The notes beneath the pieces are model-generated. The model ran no database searches. It was not told the origin of the DNA and was given only the letters and a program-made list of their open reading frames with translations. This document shows, one piece after another, positions 1-6,958 of a DNA stretch of 21,543 nucleotides. The DNA is taken from contig JALWSN010000304.1 in NCBI GenBank assembly GCA_027080245.1, positions 1 through 21,543 on the forward strand. The letters run 5' to 3'. The translations under genes and the position numbers were made by a program. Within the stretch, counting starts at the first letter, position 1. The number at the start of each line of letters is the position of its first letter. The stretch comes from Ignavibacteriales bacterium. GTDB taxonomy: Bacteria; Bacteroidota; Ignavibacteria; Ignavibacteriales; Melioribacteraceae.

Positions 1-2
1 AC

Positions 3-383
3 GGACCATTGTTCGAAACGGTTTGCGACGCTGCTATCCAAGCCGCGCGCAACGATCCGCGGTTTTCCCCGTTGACGGAAGAGGAATTTAATCGGGTAGA
101 AATTGAGATTTCGGTTTTGTCCGAACCATTTCCGATGAATAGCTACGACGATATTGTGGTAGGCAAGCACGGTTTAATAGTTGAAGAGATGGGGAGCAGG
201 GGTTTGCTTCTTCCGCAAGTTCCAATAGAGCACAATATGAACAAGGAGGAATTTCTTTCGGCGCTTTGCCTGAAAGCTGGTTTGCCGGAGAACCTTTGGC
301 GAGAACGCAAGCTTAACATTAGTATGTTTAAGGCGACTGTGTTTTCGGAAAAAGAGTTAGGCGATGAAAATGACTCTGATTAG
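3..383 (+). CDS. amrA: AMMECR1 domain protein, 5' part outside window
   Basis: This is the C-terminal part of an AMMECR1-family protein; the reading frame is already open at base 3, so the true start lies upstream. The visible residues begin GPLFETVCDAAIQAARNDPRF, the stretch that in this family follows the conserved LRGCIG motif, which must lie before the window. They continue with an EIEISVLSEP strand, a GLIVEE turn and a PQV strand, all typical of AMMECR1. In bacteria the protein is the A component of the AmmeMemoRadiSam set, with a Memo protein and a radical SAM enzyme; its biochemical role is unsettled. The following Memo gene starts inside this one (overlap 364-383), which supports translational coupling. 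I infer that the radical SAM partner lies just upstream, outside the window. The family call is firm; the function is not. Confidence 0.88.
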   Translation, partial: GPLFETVCDAAIQAARNDPRFSPLTEEEFNRVEIEISVLSEPFPMNSYDDIVVGKHGLIVEEMGSRGLLLPQVPIEHNMNKEEFLSALCLKAGLPENLWRERKLNISMFKATVFSEKELGDENDSD

Positions 384-1188
384 AAAACCAGCTGTTGCCG
401 GAATGTTTTATCCGGCGGACAAAAAAGAGCTGGAAACTCTGCTGAAATATTTTTTTGAATCCGCCGAAATAGAAAGAGCTTACGAAAAAGTTTGCGGAAT
501 AATCGCCCCGCATGCGGGCTATGTTTATTCGGGGCAAACGGCGGCTTACGCTTACAAAACCATTGTTAATAAAGACGTTCGGGACGTTGTGGTAATTTCG
601 CCAAGTCACCGCGAGTATTTCCGCGGCAGTTCGATTTTCGACGGCGAGTATTATTCGACGCCGCTCGGCAAAATCCGCCTTAACAGAGAAATGGCGGAAG
701 AGATTGTTCGAAATTCCGAGACTGTTTTTGCCGGGGAGGTTGGTCACCGTTCCGAACACGCTTTGGAAGTGCAATTGCCATTTTTGCAATTTGCTCTGGG
801 AAAGTTTACTTTAACTCCAATTGTAATGGGCGATCAAAGCCAAACTTTCGTTGACGACCTTGCAACGGCTCTTAGTAAAGCTGTTGACGAGAAGACCTTA
901 ATTGTTGCAAGCAGCGACCTTTCTCATTATTATCCGAAAGAAACAGCGCAAAAATTAGACGCAGTTGTTGTTAATGACGTAAATAATTACGATTTCGATT
1001 CTTTAAGCCGTCACCTTGAAAATAATTATTGCGAAGCTTGCGGCGGAGGTCCGATGATTACAATGATGAAAGCCCTTGCAAATAAAGGCTGTAAACATTC
1101 CGCCGTATTGAAGCATTCCGATTCCGGCGACGTTAGCGGAGACAACCGGCAGGTTGTGGGCTACTTGTCCGCCGTTGTTTATTCTTGA
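364..1188 (+). CDS. amrB: Memo family protein (AmmeMemoRadiSam protein B)
   Basis: A full-length Memo-like protein of 274 residues. The fold belongs to the class III extradiol dioxygenase superfamily, and human MEMO1 binds metal through two histidines and a cysteine. The equivalents are visible here: H50 in APHAGY, H82 in SPSHRE, D185 and H188 in SSDLSHYY, and C226 in CEACGGGP, with C223 close by. The EHALEVQLPFLQ stretch near residue 130 is also a family hallmark. The gene starts within the end of the AMMECR1 gene; ATG at 364 or 370 could serve, and I keep 364. The partners suggest a conserved but poorly defined role that may involve metals or radical chemistry. No signal peptide or membrane segment is seen, so it should be cytoplasmic. 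Confidence 0.9.
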   Translation: MKMTLIRKPAVAGMFYPADKKELETLLKYFFESAEIERAYEKVCGIIAPHAGYVYSGQTAAYAYKTIVNKDVRDVVVISPSHREYFRGSSIFDGEYYSTPLGKIRLNREMAEEIVRNSETVFAGEVGHRSEHALEVQLPFLQFALGKFTLTPIVMGDQSQTFVDDLATALSKAVDEKTLIVASSDLSHYYPKETAQKLDAVVVNDVNNYDFDSLSRHLENNYCEACGGGPMITMMKALANKGCKHSAVLKHSDSGDVSGDNRQVVGYLSAVVYS

Positions 1189-1208
1189 AAAAATTTTTAG
1201 GCGAGTGA

Positions 1209-1550
1209 ATGAATATTCAAATTATTGGAACCAAAAAATGCCGCGAAACGCAGAAGACGGAAAGGTTCTTCAAAGAAAGGGGAATTAAATATCACTTCAG
1301 AGACTTGGCTCAAAAAGGGTTGACCAAGGGAGAACTCAATAATATCAAGGCGAAAATACCTCTTGAAGAATTAATGAACAGGGACGGCAAACAATTTAAG
1401 AAAAGAAATTTACAATACATTATTTTTGATCCCGAAGAAGAATTATTAAACGATCCGCTATTGTTAAAGACCCCGATTGTCCGGATCGGGAAAGATGCGA
1501 CAGTTGGCTACGTTCCTGAAGTTTGGAAAAACTGGCTGAAGAAAGAGTGA
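1209..1550 (+). CDS. ArsC/Spx-like thioredoxin-fold protein
   Basis: A 113-residue protein of the ArsC/Spx/YffB family. The start MNIQIIGTKKC places a single cysteine at position 11, where ArsC enzymes carry the nucleophile that forms a glutathione- or thioredoxin-linked intermediate. The later stretch LLLKTPIVRIGKDATVGY matches the family's cis-proline region and final strand. No second cysteine exists, so Spx-type CxxC redox sensing is excluded, and a true arsenate reductase would need an external thiol. The usual RP of the RPIV motif appears as TP, so arsenate binding is doubtful. A ribosome site AGGCGAG lies at 1199-1205. The gene follows Memo by 20 bases in the same direction and probably shares its transcript. 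Arsenate reductase is what automatic annotation would say; I would stop at family level. Confidence 0.8.
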   Translation: MNIQIIGTKKCRETQKTERFFKERGIKYHFRDLAQKGLTKGELNNIKAKIPLEELMNRDGKQFKKRNLQYIIFDPEEELLNDPLLLKTPIVRIGKDATVGYVPEVWKNWLKKE

Positions 1551-1719
1551 TTTTTGCGCTTTGCTTCCCATTTGTTTGAATCGTTTAATCGGATTGTCAA
1601 ATTTACGGTAATGGTTGTTAATGAGTTGACTTGTCATCTAAGCTTCTCGGAAATTGTTAGATAAATTGCCAGGTTACAATATCTCTTCTTGACGCAAACA
1701 ATTTATTTTCGTAAGTTTC

Positions 1720-1755
1720 GACTGGTCAGTCTAAATTAGAATGGTGAGTCTAAAT
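1720..1755 (+). promoter_or_regulatory. Probable TetR operator cluster at start of tetR
   Basis: A perfect inverted repeat GACTG-GT-CAGTC occupies 1720-1731. Its right part continues as TGGTCAGTCTAAAT (1723-1736) and is repeated directly, with one mismatch, as TGGTGAGTCTAAAT at 1742-1755, a 19-base period that reaches into the start codon. A related copy, GACTTGTCATCTAA, lies upstream at 1628-1641. Immediately before the palindrome is TAAGTTTC (1712-1719), close to the Bacteroidota TAnnTTTG element, with CTTG at 1688-1691 about 20 bases further up. A repressor bound at 1720-1731 would cover the likely transcription start. Autoregulation by the adjacent TetR protein is an inference from position. 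Confidence 0.6.
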
Positions 1756-2389
1756 GTCCAGACGGGAACGTCAAATTCGAGAAAAAGAATTTAGGAAAAG
1801 GCTAATACTTAAATCCGCTTTAAAGATATTTGCCAAAAACGGTTACCACAAAGCAAGCATGGATTCAATCGCGGAACATTCGGAACTGGGGAAAAGCACT
1901 ATTTATTATTATTACAAAAACAAAGAAGAACTATTGCTGGCTGTTTTGGAAGAAGGGTTAAAATTGTTTTTTCAAAATCTGGAGAATGAGTGGGCGAAAA
2001 TTGAAGCCGTAAAAGAAAAGATTGCTGCCATATCTTTTGTGTCGGCGAATTTTTTCTACGACAATCCCGACTACTTCAAACTTTACCTTTATTTTTCAGC
2101 TCATCCTAAATACAATAAAAAAACAATGGAGCTGCTTTTACCTGTAATTAGGAGCAAGAACAAAACAATAATTAAATTGTTTCAACAAGCCCAAAAGGAA
2201 GGGGTTATCAAATCAATTAACGTTAACGCAATAGCGGAAATATTTGGAACAATGGTAATGGGCGTAGGAATATTCGGCAGATACAAGCGCAAGCAAGATT
2301 TGAGGAGGAGAATGAAACTAATTAACGAAATTCTTTTCGAAGGAATTTTAACCAATGAGGCCCGGAGGGAAAATGAAAAAATTTACTAA
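1754..2389 (+). CDS. TetR/AcrR family transcriptional regulator
   Basis: A 211-residue TetR-family repressor. The N-terminal helix-turn-helix is clear at about residues 12-58, with ALKIFAKNGYHKASMDSIA, then GKSTIYYYYKNKEELL as the recognition helix and its follow-on. The helical C-terminal region, rich in aromatics (FFYDNPDYFKLYLYF), should form the ligand pocket and dimer interface. ATG 1754 is preceded by GGTGAG at 1743-1748. The gene is the first of four in one direction, and its 3' end overlaps the MMPL transporter start by 17 bases, so it is cotranscribed with its likely targets. The operator-like repeats at its own start suggest that it represses the whole operon until a ligand, possibly the transported lipid or hydrophobic compound, binds. 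The ligand is unknown. Confidence 0.92.
   Translation: MSRRERQIREKEFRKRLILKSALKIFAKNGYHKASMDSIAEHSELGKSTIYYYYKNKEELLLAVLEEGLKLFFQNLENEWAKIEAVKEKIAAISFVSANFFYDNPDYFKLYLYFSAHPKYNKKTMELLLPVIRSKNKTIIKLFQQAQKEGVIKSINVNAIAEIFGTMVMGVGIFGRYKRKQDLRRRMKLINEILFEGILTNEARRENEKIY
2364..2369 (+). promoter_or_regulatory. Ribosome binding site deciding the transporter start
   Basis: GGAGGG lies three bases before ATG 2373, while ATG 2355 in the same frame has nothing comparable upstream. This favours the start MKKFTNW at 2373 over the six-residue-longer MRPGGK form. Confidence 0.65.
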
Positions 2390-4712
2390 TTGGATTATTG
2401 AACATTCAAAATTTACGATTACGTCGATTGTAGTCCTGACTTTGTTTTTTGCTTACAGTATTAAAAATATTAAAGTTGATCCGGATATTACTTCTTCGCT
2501 ACCGAAAAAAATACCTGCAAAACTACTTTACGACAAAATGAACAAAATTTTTCCGAGCAGAGATTTTGTTTTGCTTGCTTACGGCACAGATAATATTTTT
2601 TCGCCGAATGCGTTGAGGGAAATTTTTAATTTAACTTCTCATCTCGAAAAAATGCCCGATGTTTATTCGGTTCTTAGTCCTACAAATATTAAAATTATTA
2701 ACGGATCAAAGGACGGTATTGAAGTTAAAGAAATATTAAAAAAACCGCCCGTTACTGACGCGGAGATTAAGATTTACAAGCAAAAATTATTCAATTCCGA
2801 TTTGCCCATTGAGAACTTGATTTCCCGGGACTCAAGCATGGCGGGCATCATGATATTCTTGAAAAATAATGTAAAGCCCGAGGACGTTTCAAAAAAGATT
2901 TTAAAATATGTTAACCAATTAAAATTAAAGGGCAAAATTTACGCGACGGGCAAGCCCATATTAACATATTATTTGGGCAGAGGCATGGCGCGTGATATGG
3001 GCTTGCTGTTTCCGTTAGTATTATTGCTTATTGTAGTAATACTGTGGTTAAGCTTCCGTAATATCAGGGGTATTCTGCTTCCCTTTTCGGTGGTTTTAAG
3101 CAGCGTAATTTGGACGATTGGAATAATGGCGTTAACAGGCGTTCCAATAAGTCATTCAACGAACATGCTTCCGATATTGCTTGCGTCTATTGCCGTTGCG
3201 GACGGCATTCACATTTTGAACCATTACCATTTAAATGCGGTTGGAGCGCAAAGTTCAAAGGAAGTAATACGGAAAGTAATGTACGAGCTTAACGGACCGG
3301 TGATTATTACTTCGGTTACAACCGCCATAGGATTTTTGTCCTTGAATGTTTCAAGCATTGGTTCGGTTGGGCAATTGGGGCTTTTTACAGCGATAGGCGT
3401 GATGATTGCAATGGTGTTTTCGCTTAGTTTTATCCCGGCCTCGTTGGCGGTAATGAAAATCCCCCGTAAATTAAGGACGAAAACAAAGGCAGGCATTCTT
3501 TCGCGAGTCGTGGAAGCATATTCGAATTATTTATTAAAACATTACAAAATAGCGATGTCAATAATCGGGGCAATAATATTGCTGTCGTTGGCGGGTTTTC
3601 CAAGAATAAAGCTTGAGAACAACACAATAAATAATTTCCCCAAAGATCATCCTGCGCGCGCTTCCTACGAACACATCAACAAAAATTTCGGCGGAACAAC
3701 TTTTCTTTCGATAATGGTGGAAGGCGATTCCGCAGGTTACATTAAAAGCCCGCGTGTAATGCGCAGCATCGATAGTCTCGAGCAATTTTTGAAAAAACAA
3801 AAACATGTTGGTTCGGTAATGTCCATTGCCGATTTTGTTAAAAGAATTAATAAAGTGCTCCACGCAAACAACCCGGCTTTTAATACAATTCCCGGGGATA
3901 CGGTTGTAGAAAACGGAACGGAATGGGTTCAGAAAAATGGAAAGTGGATTGAAGTAGAAAAACAATTCAAAGTTCCGGGCAAGGAATTAATTTCCCAATA
4001 TTTGCAGCTTTACGAACTTTCCGGGAAACCAGATGATTTAGCCAATCTTGTGGATTACAATTACAAAAACGCAAGAATAACGGCGTTTATTGACGATGAG
4101 TCGAGCGAAATCCTTACAAAATTAGACGATTCAACCAAATCCTTTATTAGGAAAAATTTTAAGAATATTAAATTCGAACTAACGGGGACAAGCGAATTGT
4201 TTTTAGCTATTAATAATCTTGTAGTGAACGGACAATTTTACTCGATCATTCTTTCGCTTATTTTAGTTTCGTTAGTTACGTCGGTATTGTTTCGCTCAAT
4301 AAAAATAGGACTATTAAACACCATACCTTTGTTTTTTGCGATGATATTTAACTTTGGCTACATGGGCTGGGCGGGCATTAATTTAAATATCGTTACAATG
4401 CTTACATCCTCAATTGCTATTGGAGTAGGAGTTGATTACGCCGTACATTACATTCATCGATTTCAATTTGAGTTAAATAATGCGGACAACAAGACCGCCG
4501 TTAAGAAAAGCCTTGTAATAGCCGGCGAACCAATAATAATAAACGCAGTCACGGTTGGGTTAGGTTTTTTTATTTTAGTCTTTTCAACCTTCTTAGGCGT
4601 GCGTCACATGGGATTGTTAATAGCTATTGCAATGTTTACATCGTGCTTCGGCGCAATTACAATTTTACCAACGTTATTTTTACTAATCAAACCCAAAATA
4701 AAAAATAATTAA
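2373..4712 (+). CDS. MMPL/RND family transporter
   Basis: A 779-residue inner-membrane transporter of the MMPL branch of the RND superfamily. One N-terminal helix (about residues 14-30) is followed by a periplasmic loop to about 205, a bundle of five helices to about 365, a linker, a seventh helix near 390-410, a second loop to about 625 and a final bundle. This two-fold repeated layout is the family norm. The proton-relay aspartates expected in TM4 and TM10 are visible: D277 in IAVADGIHIL and D688 in GVGVDYAVHY. The second half keeps the Asp-Tyr pair and the first has Asp-Gly. The loops are shorter than in AcrB-type drug pumps, and no membrane fusion protein is encoded nearby. With the LolA-like and barrel genes downstream, I infer transport of a lipid or other hydrophobic compound rather than classic multidrug efflux. 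Confidence 0.9.
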   Translation: MKKFTNWIIEHSKFTITSIVVLTLFFAYSIKNIKVDPDITSSLPKKIPAKLLYDKMNKIFPSRDFVLLAYGTDNIFSPNALREIFNLTSHLEKMPDVYSVLSPTNIKIINGSKDGIEVKEILKKPPVTDAEIKIYKQKLFNSDLPIENLISRDSSMAGIMIFLKNNVKPEDVSKKILKYVNQLKLKGKIYATGKPILTYYLGRGMARDMGLLFPLVLLLIVVILWLSFRNIRGILLPFSVVLSSVIWTIGIMALTGVPISHSTNMLPILLASIAVADGIHILNHYHLNAVGAQSSKEVIRKVMYELNGPVIITSVTTAIGFLSLNVSSIGSVGQLGLFTAIGVMIAMVFSLSFIPASLAVMKIPRKLRTKTKAGILSRVVEAYSNYLLKHYKIAMSIIGAIILLSLAGFPRIKLENNTINNFPKDHPARASYEHINKNFGGTTFLSIMVEGDSAGYIKSPRVMRSIDSLEQFLKKQKHVGSVMSIADFVKRINKVLHANNPAFNTIPGDTVVENGTEWVQKNGKWIEVEKQFKVPGKELISQYLQLYELSGKPDDLANLVDYNYKNARITAFIDDESSEILTKLDDSTKSFIRKNFKNIKFELTGTSELFLAINNLVVNGQFYSIILSLILVSLVTSVLFRSIKIGLLNTIPLFFAMIFNFGYMGWAGINLNIVTMLTSSIAIGVGVDYAVHYIHRFQFELNNADNKTAVKKSLVIAGEPIIINAVTVGLGFFILVFSTFLGVRHMGLLIAIAMFTSCFGAITILPTLFLLIKPKIKNN

Positions 4713-4723
4713 AGGGAAATAAG

Positions 4724-5503
4724 ATGAATGGCTTATTTAAAACTTTTTTGATTTTAACGCTTGCCGTAAACCTTAAAGCGCAAGGGCAATCGGCATACCA
4801 GATAATGAAAACTGACTTAAATAAAGGCAATTGGAAGGATATGGTTGGAAGCGTTGAAATGATTTTAATTAACTCGCGGGGCGAAAAACGCGTAAGAAAA
4901 ATACAAATGATGAACCGAAAAAGAACGGCAAACGAAAGTGACATGTTAATGCGATTTAAGTATCCCGACGACGTAAGGGGAACGGGTTTCCTTTTAAAGG
5001 AGCACGAAAATACCGACGACGAACGTTACCTTTACCTGCCTGCGTTGCACAGGATTAAAAGAATTGCCTCGAGCGGCAAAGGCGGCAATTTCATGTCGTC
5101 GGATTTTTCTTATTACGATATTGGCAAACCCAAATTAAACGATTGGAAATATTCTTTACTGGGGAGCGAAGAAATCGCGGGGCATCCTTGCTACAAAATA
5201 CTTTGCATGCCCGCAAGCCCAGAAATTGTTGACGAGACAGGTTACGGGAAAATAATTCGCTGGATCCGTAAGGACATTTACGTTACGCTTAAATCCGTTT
5301 ATTTCGACAGAGGAGGGCAAAAATGGAAAGTATTAAACGTTACGGATTACAAAAAAATTTCCGGCGTTTGGTTCCAAACCGGAATGGTAATGAAAGACGT
5401 TCAGAACAATCACGAAACCAAGATGATTTTTAAGGATTTAAAAGTTAACACAAATATTCCCGAACTTTTCTTTACGAAGAGATTTTTGCAAAGAGGAAGA
5501 TGA
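4724..5503 (+). CDS. Periplasmic LolA-like (outer membrane lipoprotein-sorting) protein
   Basis: A 259-residue exported protein of the LolA-like family often annotated as outer membrane lipoprotein-sorting protein. A signal peptide covers residues 1-20, ending in LKAQ. The mature part has the pattern expected of an unclosed beta-barrel that holds acyl chains: SVEMILINSRGEKRVRK, then GTGFLLKEH, RYLYLPALHRIKRIASS, FMSSDFSYYDI and a late TDYKKISGVWFQTGM stretch. Members of this family commonly sit beside MMPL transporters and are thought to carry lipid-like cargo across the periplasm. It follows the transporter by 11 bases, with AAGGG ahead of ATG 4724, and its stop overlaps the next start. It has no lipobox cysteine, so it should be soluble. 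It is probably not the housekeeping LolA, because it has no LolB partner here and a dedicated transporter next to it. Confidence 0.85.
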   Translation: MNGLFKTFLILTLAVNLKAQGQSAYQIMKTDLNKGNWKDMVGSVEMILINSRGEKRVRKIQMMNRKRTANESDMLMRFKYPDDVRGTGFLLKEHENTDDERYLYLPALHRIKRIASSGKGGNFMSSDFSYYDIGKPKLNDWKYSLLGSEEIAGHPCYKILCMPASPEIVDETGYGKIIRWIRKDIYVTLKSVYFDRGGQKWKVLNVTDYKKISGVWFQTGMVMKDVQNNHETKMIFKDLKVNTNIPELFFTKRFLQRGR

Positions 5504-6753
5504 TGAAGAAGCTATTTGCTATTGGTTTGTTATTATTGAGTTTTCTAACGGCTAAAGCGCAATCAATTAATATTGGCGGGTATTCCAAGATTTACGTTCA
5601 TCCAAATCTTAATTCCCCCTACAATTTGGATAAAGCGGCGGCGAGACTTCAGTTGAGGTTAACCGGAAATATCGGCGCGCGCGCCGCGTTTTATTCTGCA
5701 ATGGATTTTAATTACGATGCTATCGTAAACGACTCGAAACAAATGCTAATTTACCCCATTGAAAATTACATTGATTTATATTTCGATTTGCTCGACGTTC
5801 GGATAGGAAATCAATTTATTTTCTGGGGTAAGACGGACTGGGTTAATCCAACGGACAACATTAACCCGTGGGATTTTAAGAACATCGCCGCGGAAATTGA
5901 GGATTACCGCATTCCCGTAATTGCGGCAAAATTTGATTTTTATTTTTGGGAGAATTTTCCAATTGAATTTGTCTGGATTCCTCGCTTTACACCGAACAAA
6001 ATACCAATTGAATTGCCTGGAAAGATGGGACCGTTTGACGTAAAGATAATGCCTGAGGCGCTTCCAAATAACAACCTAAAGAATTCGGAATTTGCGGTTA
6101 AAATTTCTTCTCAATTTGCCGGGATTGATTATTCCATTAGCTATTTCAACGGTTTCGATAAGTTCCCATCAATGTTTTCAAAAGTCGATTTTACAAGCGC
6201 CAACCCTTCCATCTTGTTTCAGTGCAAATATTTCAGACAAAGCGTTTTTGGTTTTGATTTCGTAACAACTTTTAATCAATTCGCGCTTAAGGGGGAAGGA
6301 GCATATTATTTAACGAAGGACAAGAACGGCAAAAATATTTTTATTGAAAACCCGCATCTACAATATGTTCTGGGAGTTGATTACATTCCCACCGACAAAC
6401 TGACTTTGAATTTTCAATTCATTCAAAATATCAGATTTAAGTTCGACGAAAATTTCGAAAAGAGCTATCGTTTGCAAAACGGCATTCCGCTTACCGACAT
6501 GCCGAAAGGAAAGGAAACTTCAATTTCAACAATGGTTAAATACAATATTTCCGACTTCCTAAATTTACGATTCATTTCGGTAATGAATTTTCCCGATAAG
6601 GATGCTTTCCTGTTGCCGATACTGAATTACAGCCTTGCCGATAATATTAACGTTTATTGCGGAGGAACAATTTTTACCGGCGGTTCCGAATCTGTTTTCG
6701 GCAAAAGCAAAAAATATTCTCGTGGATTCTTGGAACTTAAATATAGCTTTTAG
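5500..6753 (+). CDS. Outer membrane beta-barrel, DUF1302-like
   Basis: A 417-residue barrel protein with a signal peptide at residues 1-21 (MKKLFAIGLLLLSF...KAQ). The body alternates short beta strands and ends SRGFLELKYSF, a typical outer-membrane assembly signal with a C-terminal phenylalanine. Near residues 101-126 the order is RIGNQFIFWGKTDWVNPTDN followed by INPWDF, which resembles the RxGRQxxxWG...NPxD region of DUF1302 proteins; those in other phyla are also found with MMPL transporters and lipid-binding periplasmic partners. The start overlaps the stop of the LolA-like gene: ATG 5500 gives ATGA, and ATG 5503 sits better relative to GAGG at 5493-5496. It is the last gene of the operon and probably the outer-membrane gate for whatever the transporter and LolA-like protein handle. 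Confidence 0.8.
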   Translation: MMKKLFAIGLLLLSFLTAKAQSINIGGYSKIYVHPNLNSPYNLDKAAARLQLRLTGNIGARAAFYSAMDFNYDAIVNDSKQMLIYPIENYIDLYFDLLDVRIGNQFIFWGKTDWVNPTDNINPWDFKNIAAEIEDYRIPVIAAKFDFYFWENFPIEFVWIPRFTPNKIPIELPGKMGPFDVKIMPEALPNNNLKNSEFAVKISSQFAGIDYSISYFNGFDKFPSMFSKVDFTSANPSILFQCKYFRQSVFGFDFVTTFNQFALKGEGAYYLTKDKNGKNIFIENPHLQYVLGVDYIPTDKLTLNFQFIQNIRFKFDENFEKSYRLQNGIPLTDMPKGKETSISTMVKYNISDFLNLRFISVMNFPDKDAFLLPILNYSLADNINVYCGGTIFTGGSESVFGKSKKYSRGFLELKYSF

Positions 6754-6809
6754 CGGATTAAAGCCTGAATTTTGCGCGTTTAATTTTTTAAAATTGATCT
6801 TTTTTTGAA

Positions 6810-6829
6810 TATTGATTCAATAATCAATA
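6810..6829. promoter_or_regulatory. Inverted repeat upstream of aconitase
   Basis: TATTGATT (6810-6817) and AATCAATA (6822-6829) form a perfect inverted repeat around CAAT. Read as TTGAT-N6-ATCAA it resembles sites of CRP/FNR-family regulators, though the spacing is two bases longer than a classic FNR box. It lies about 130 bases before the aconitase start and about 60 after the end of the barrel gene. It could be an operator or only an AT-rich hairpin. The rest of the 6754-6958 gap is AT-rich, with no gene visible. Confidence 0.4.
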
Positions 6830-6917
6830 ATAAAGAGCGGCGAGGAATTCTTCTTATTAATTGTTAAAAGTAAAAAATATCCAATCATTAAAAAAGGAAA
6901 AAGTTTTTAAAATTCAT

Positions 6918-6925
6918 TATTTTTG
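6918..6925 (+). promoter_or_regulatory. Candidate promoter element (TAnnTTTG) for aconitase
   Basis: TATTTTTG at 6918-6925 is an exact match to the -7 consensus TAnnTTTG known from Bacteroidota housekeeping promoters, and would start transcription near 6932, about 27 bases before the ATG. No TTTG is found 19-21 bases upstream, so only one of the two elements is present. Confidence 0.4.
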
Positions 6926-6958
6926 TTAAAACATTTCCAAAAAACAAAAGGTGAAGAG

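Noticed and set aside
5673..5686. A 14-base perfect GC-only palindrome, CGGCGCGCGCGCCG, inside the barrel gene
   Set aside because: It encodes an ordinary Gly-Ala-Arg-Ala-Ala stretch in frame; a GC run in codons for alanine and arginine explains it without a separate function.
6782..6807. AATTTT-TT-AAAATT followed by a T run after the barrel gene, as a possible terminator
   Set aside because: The stem has only A-T pairs and a two-base loop, too weak to call.
6923..6958. Longer aconitase form starting at TTG 6923
   Set aside because: The extra 12 residues are not part of the family, while ATG 6959 has a good ribosome site and gives the normal 754-residue length.
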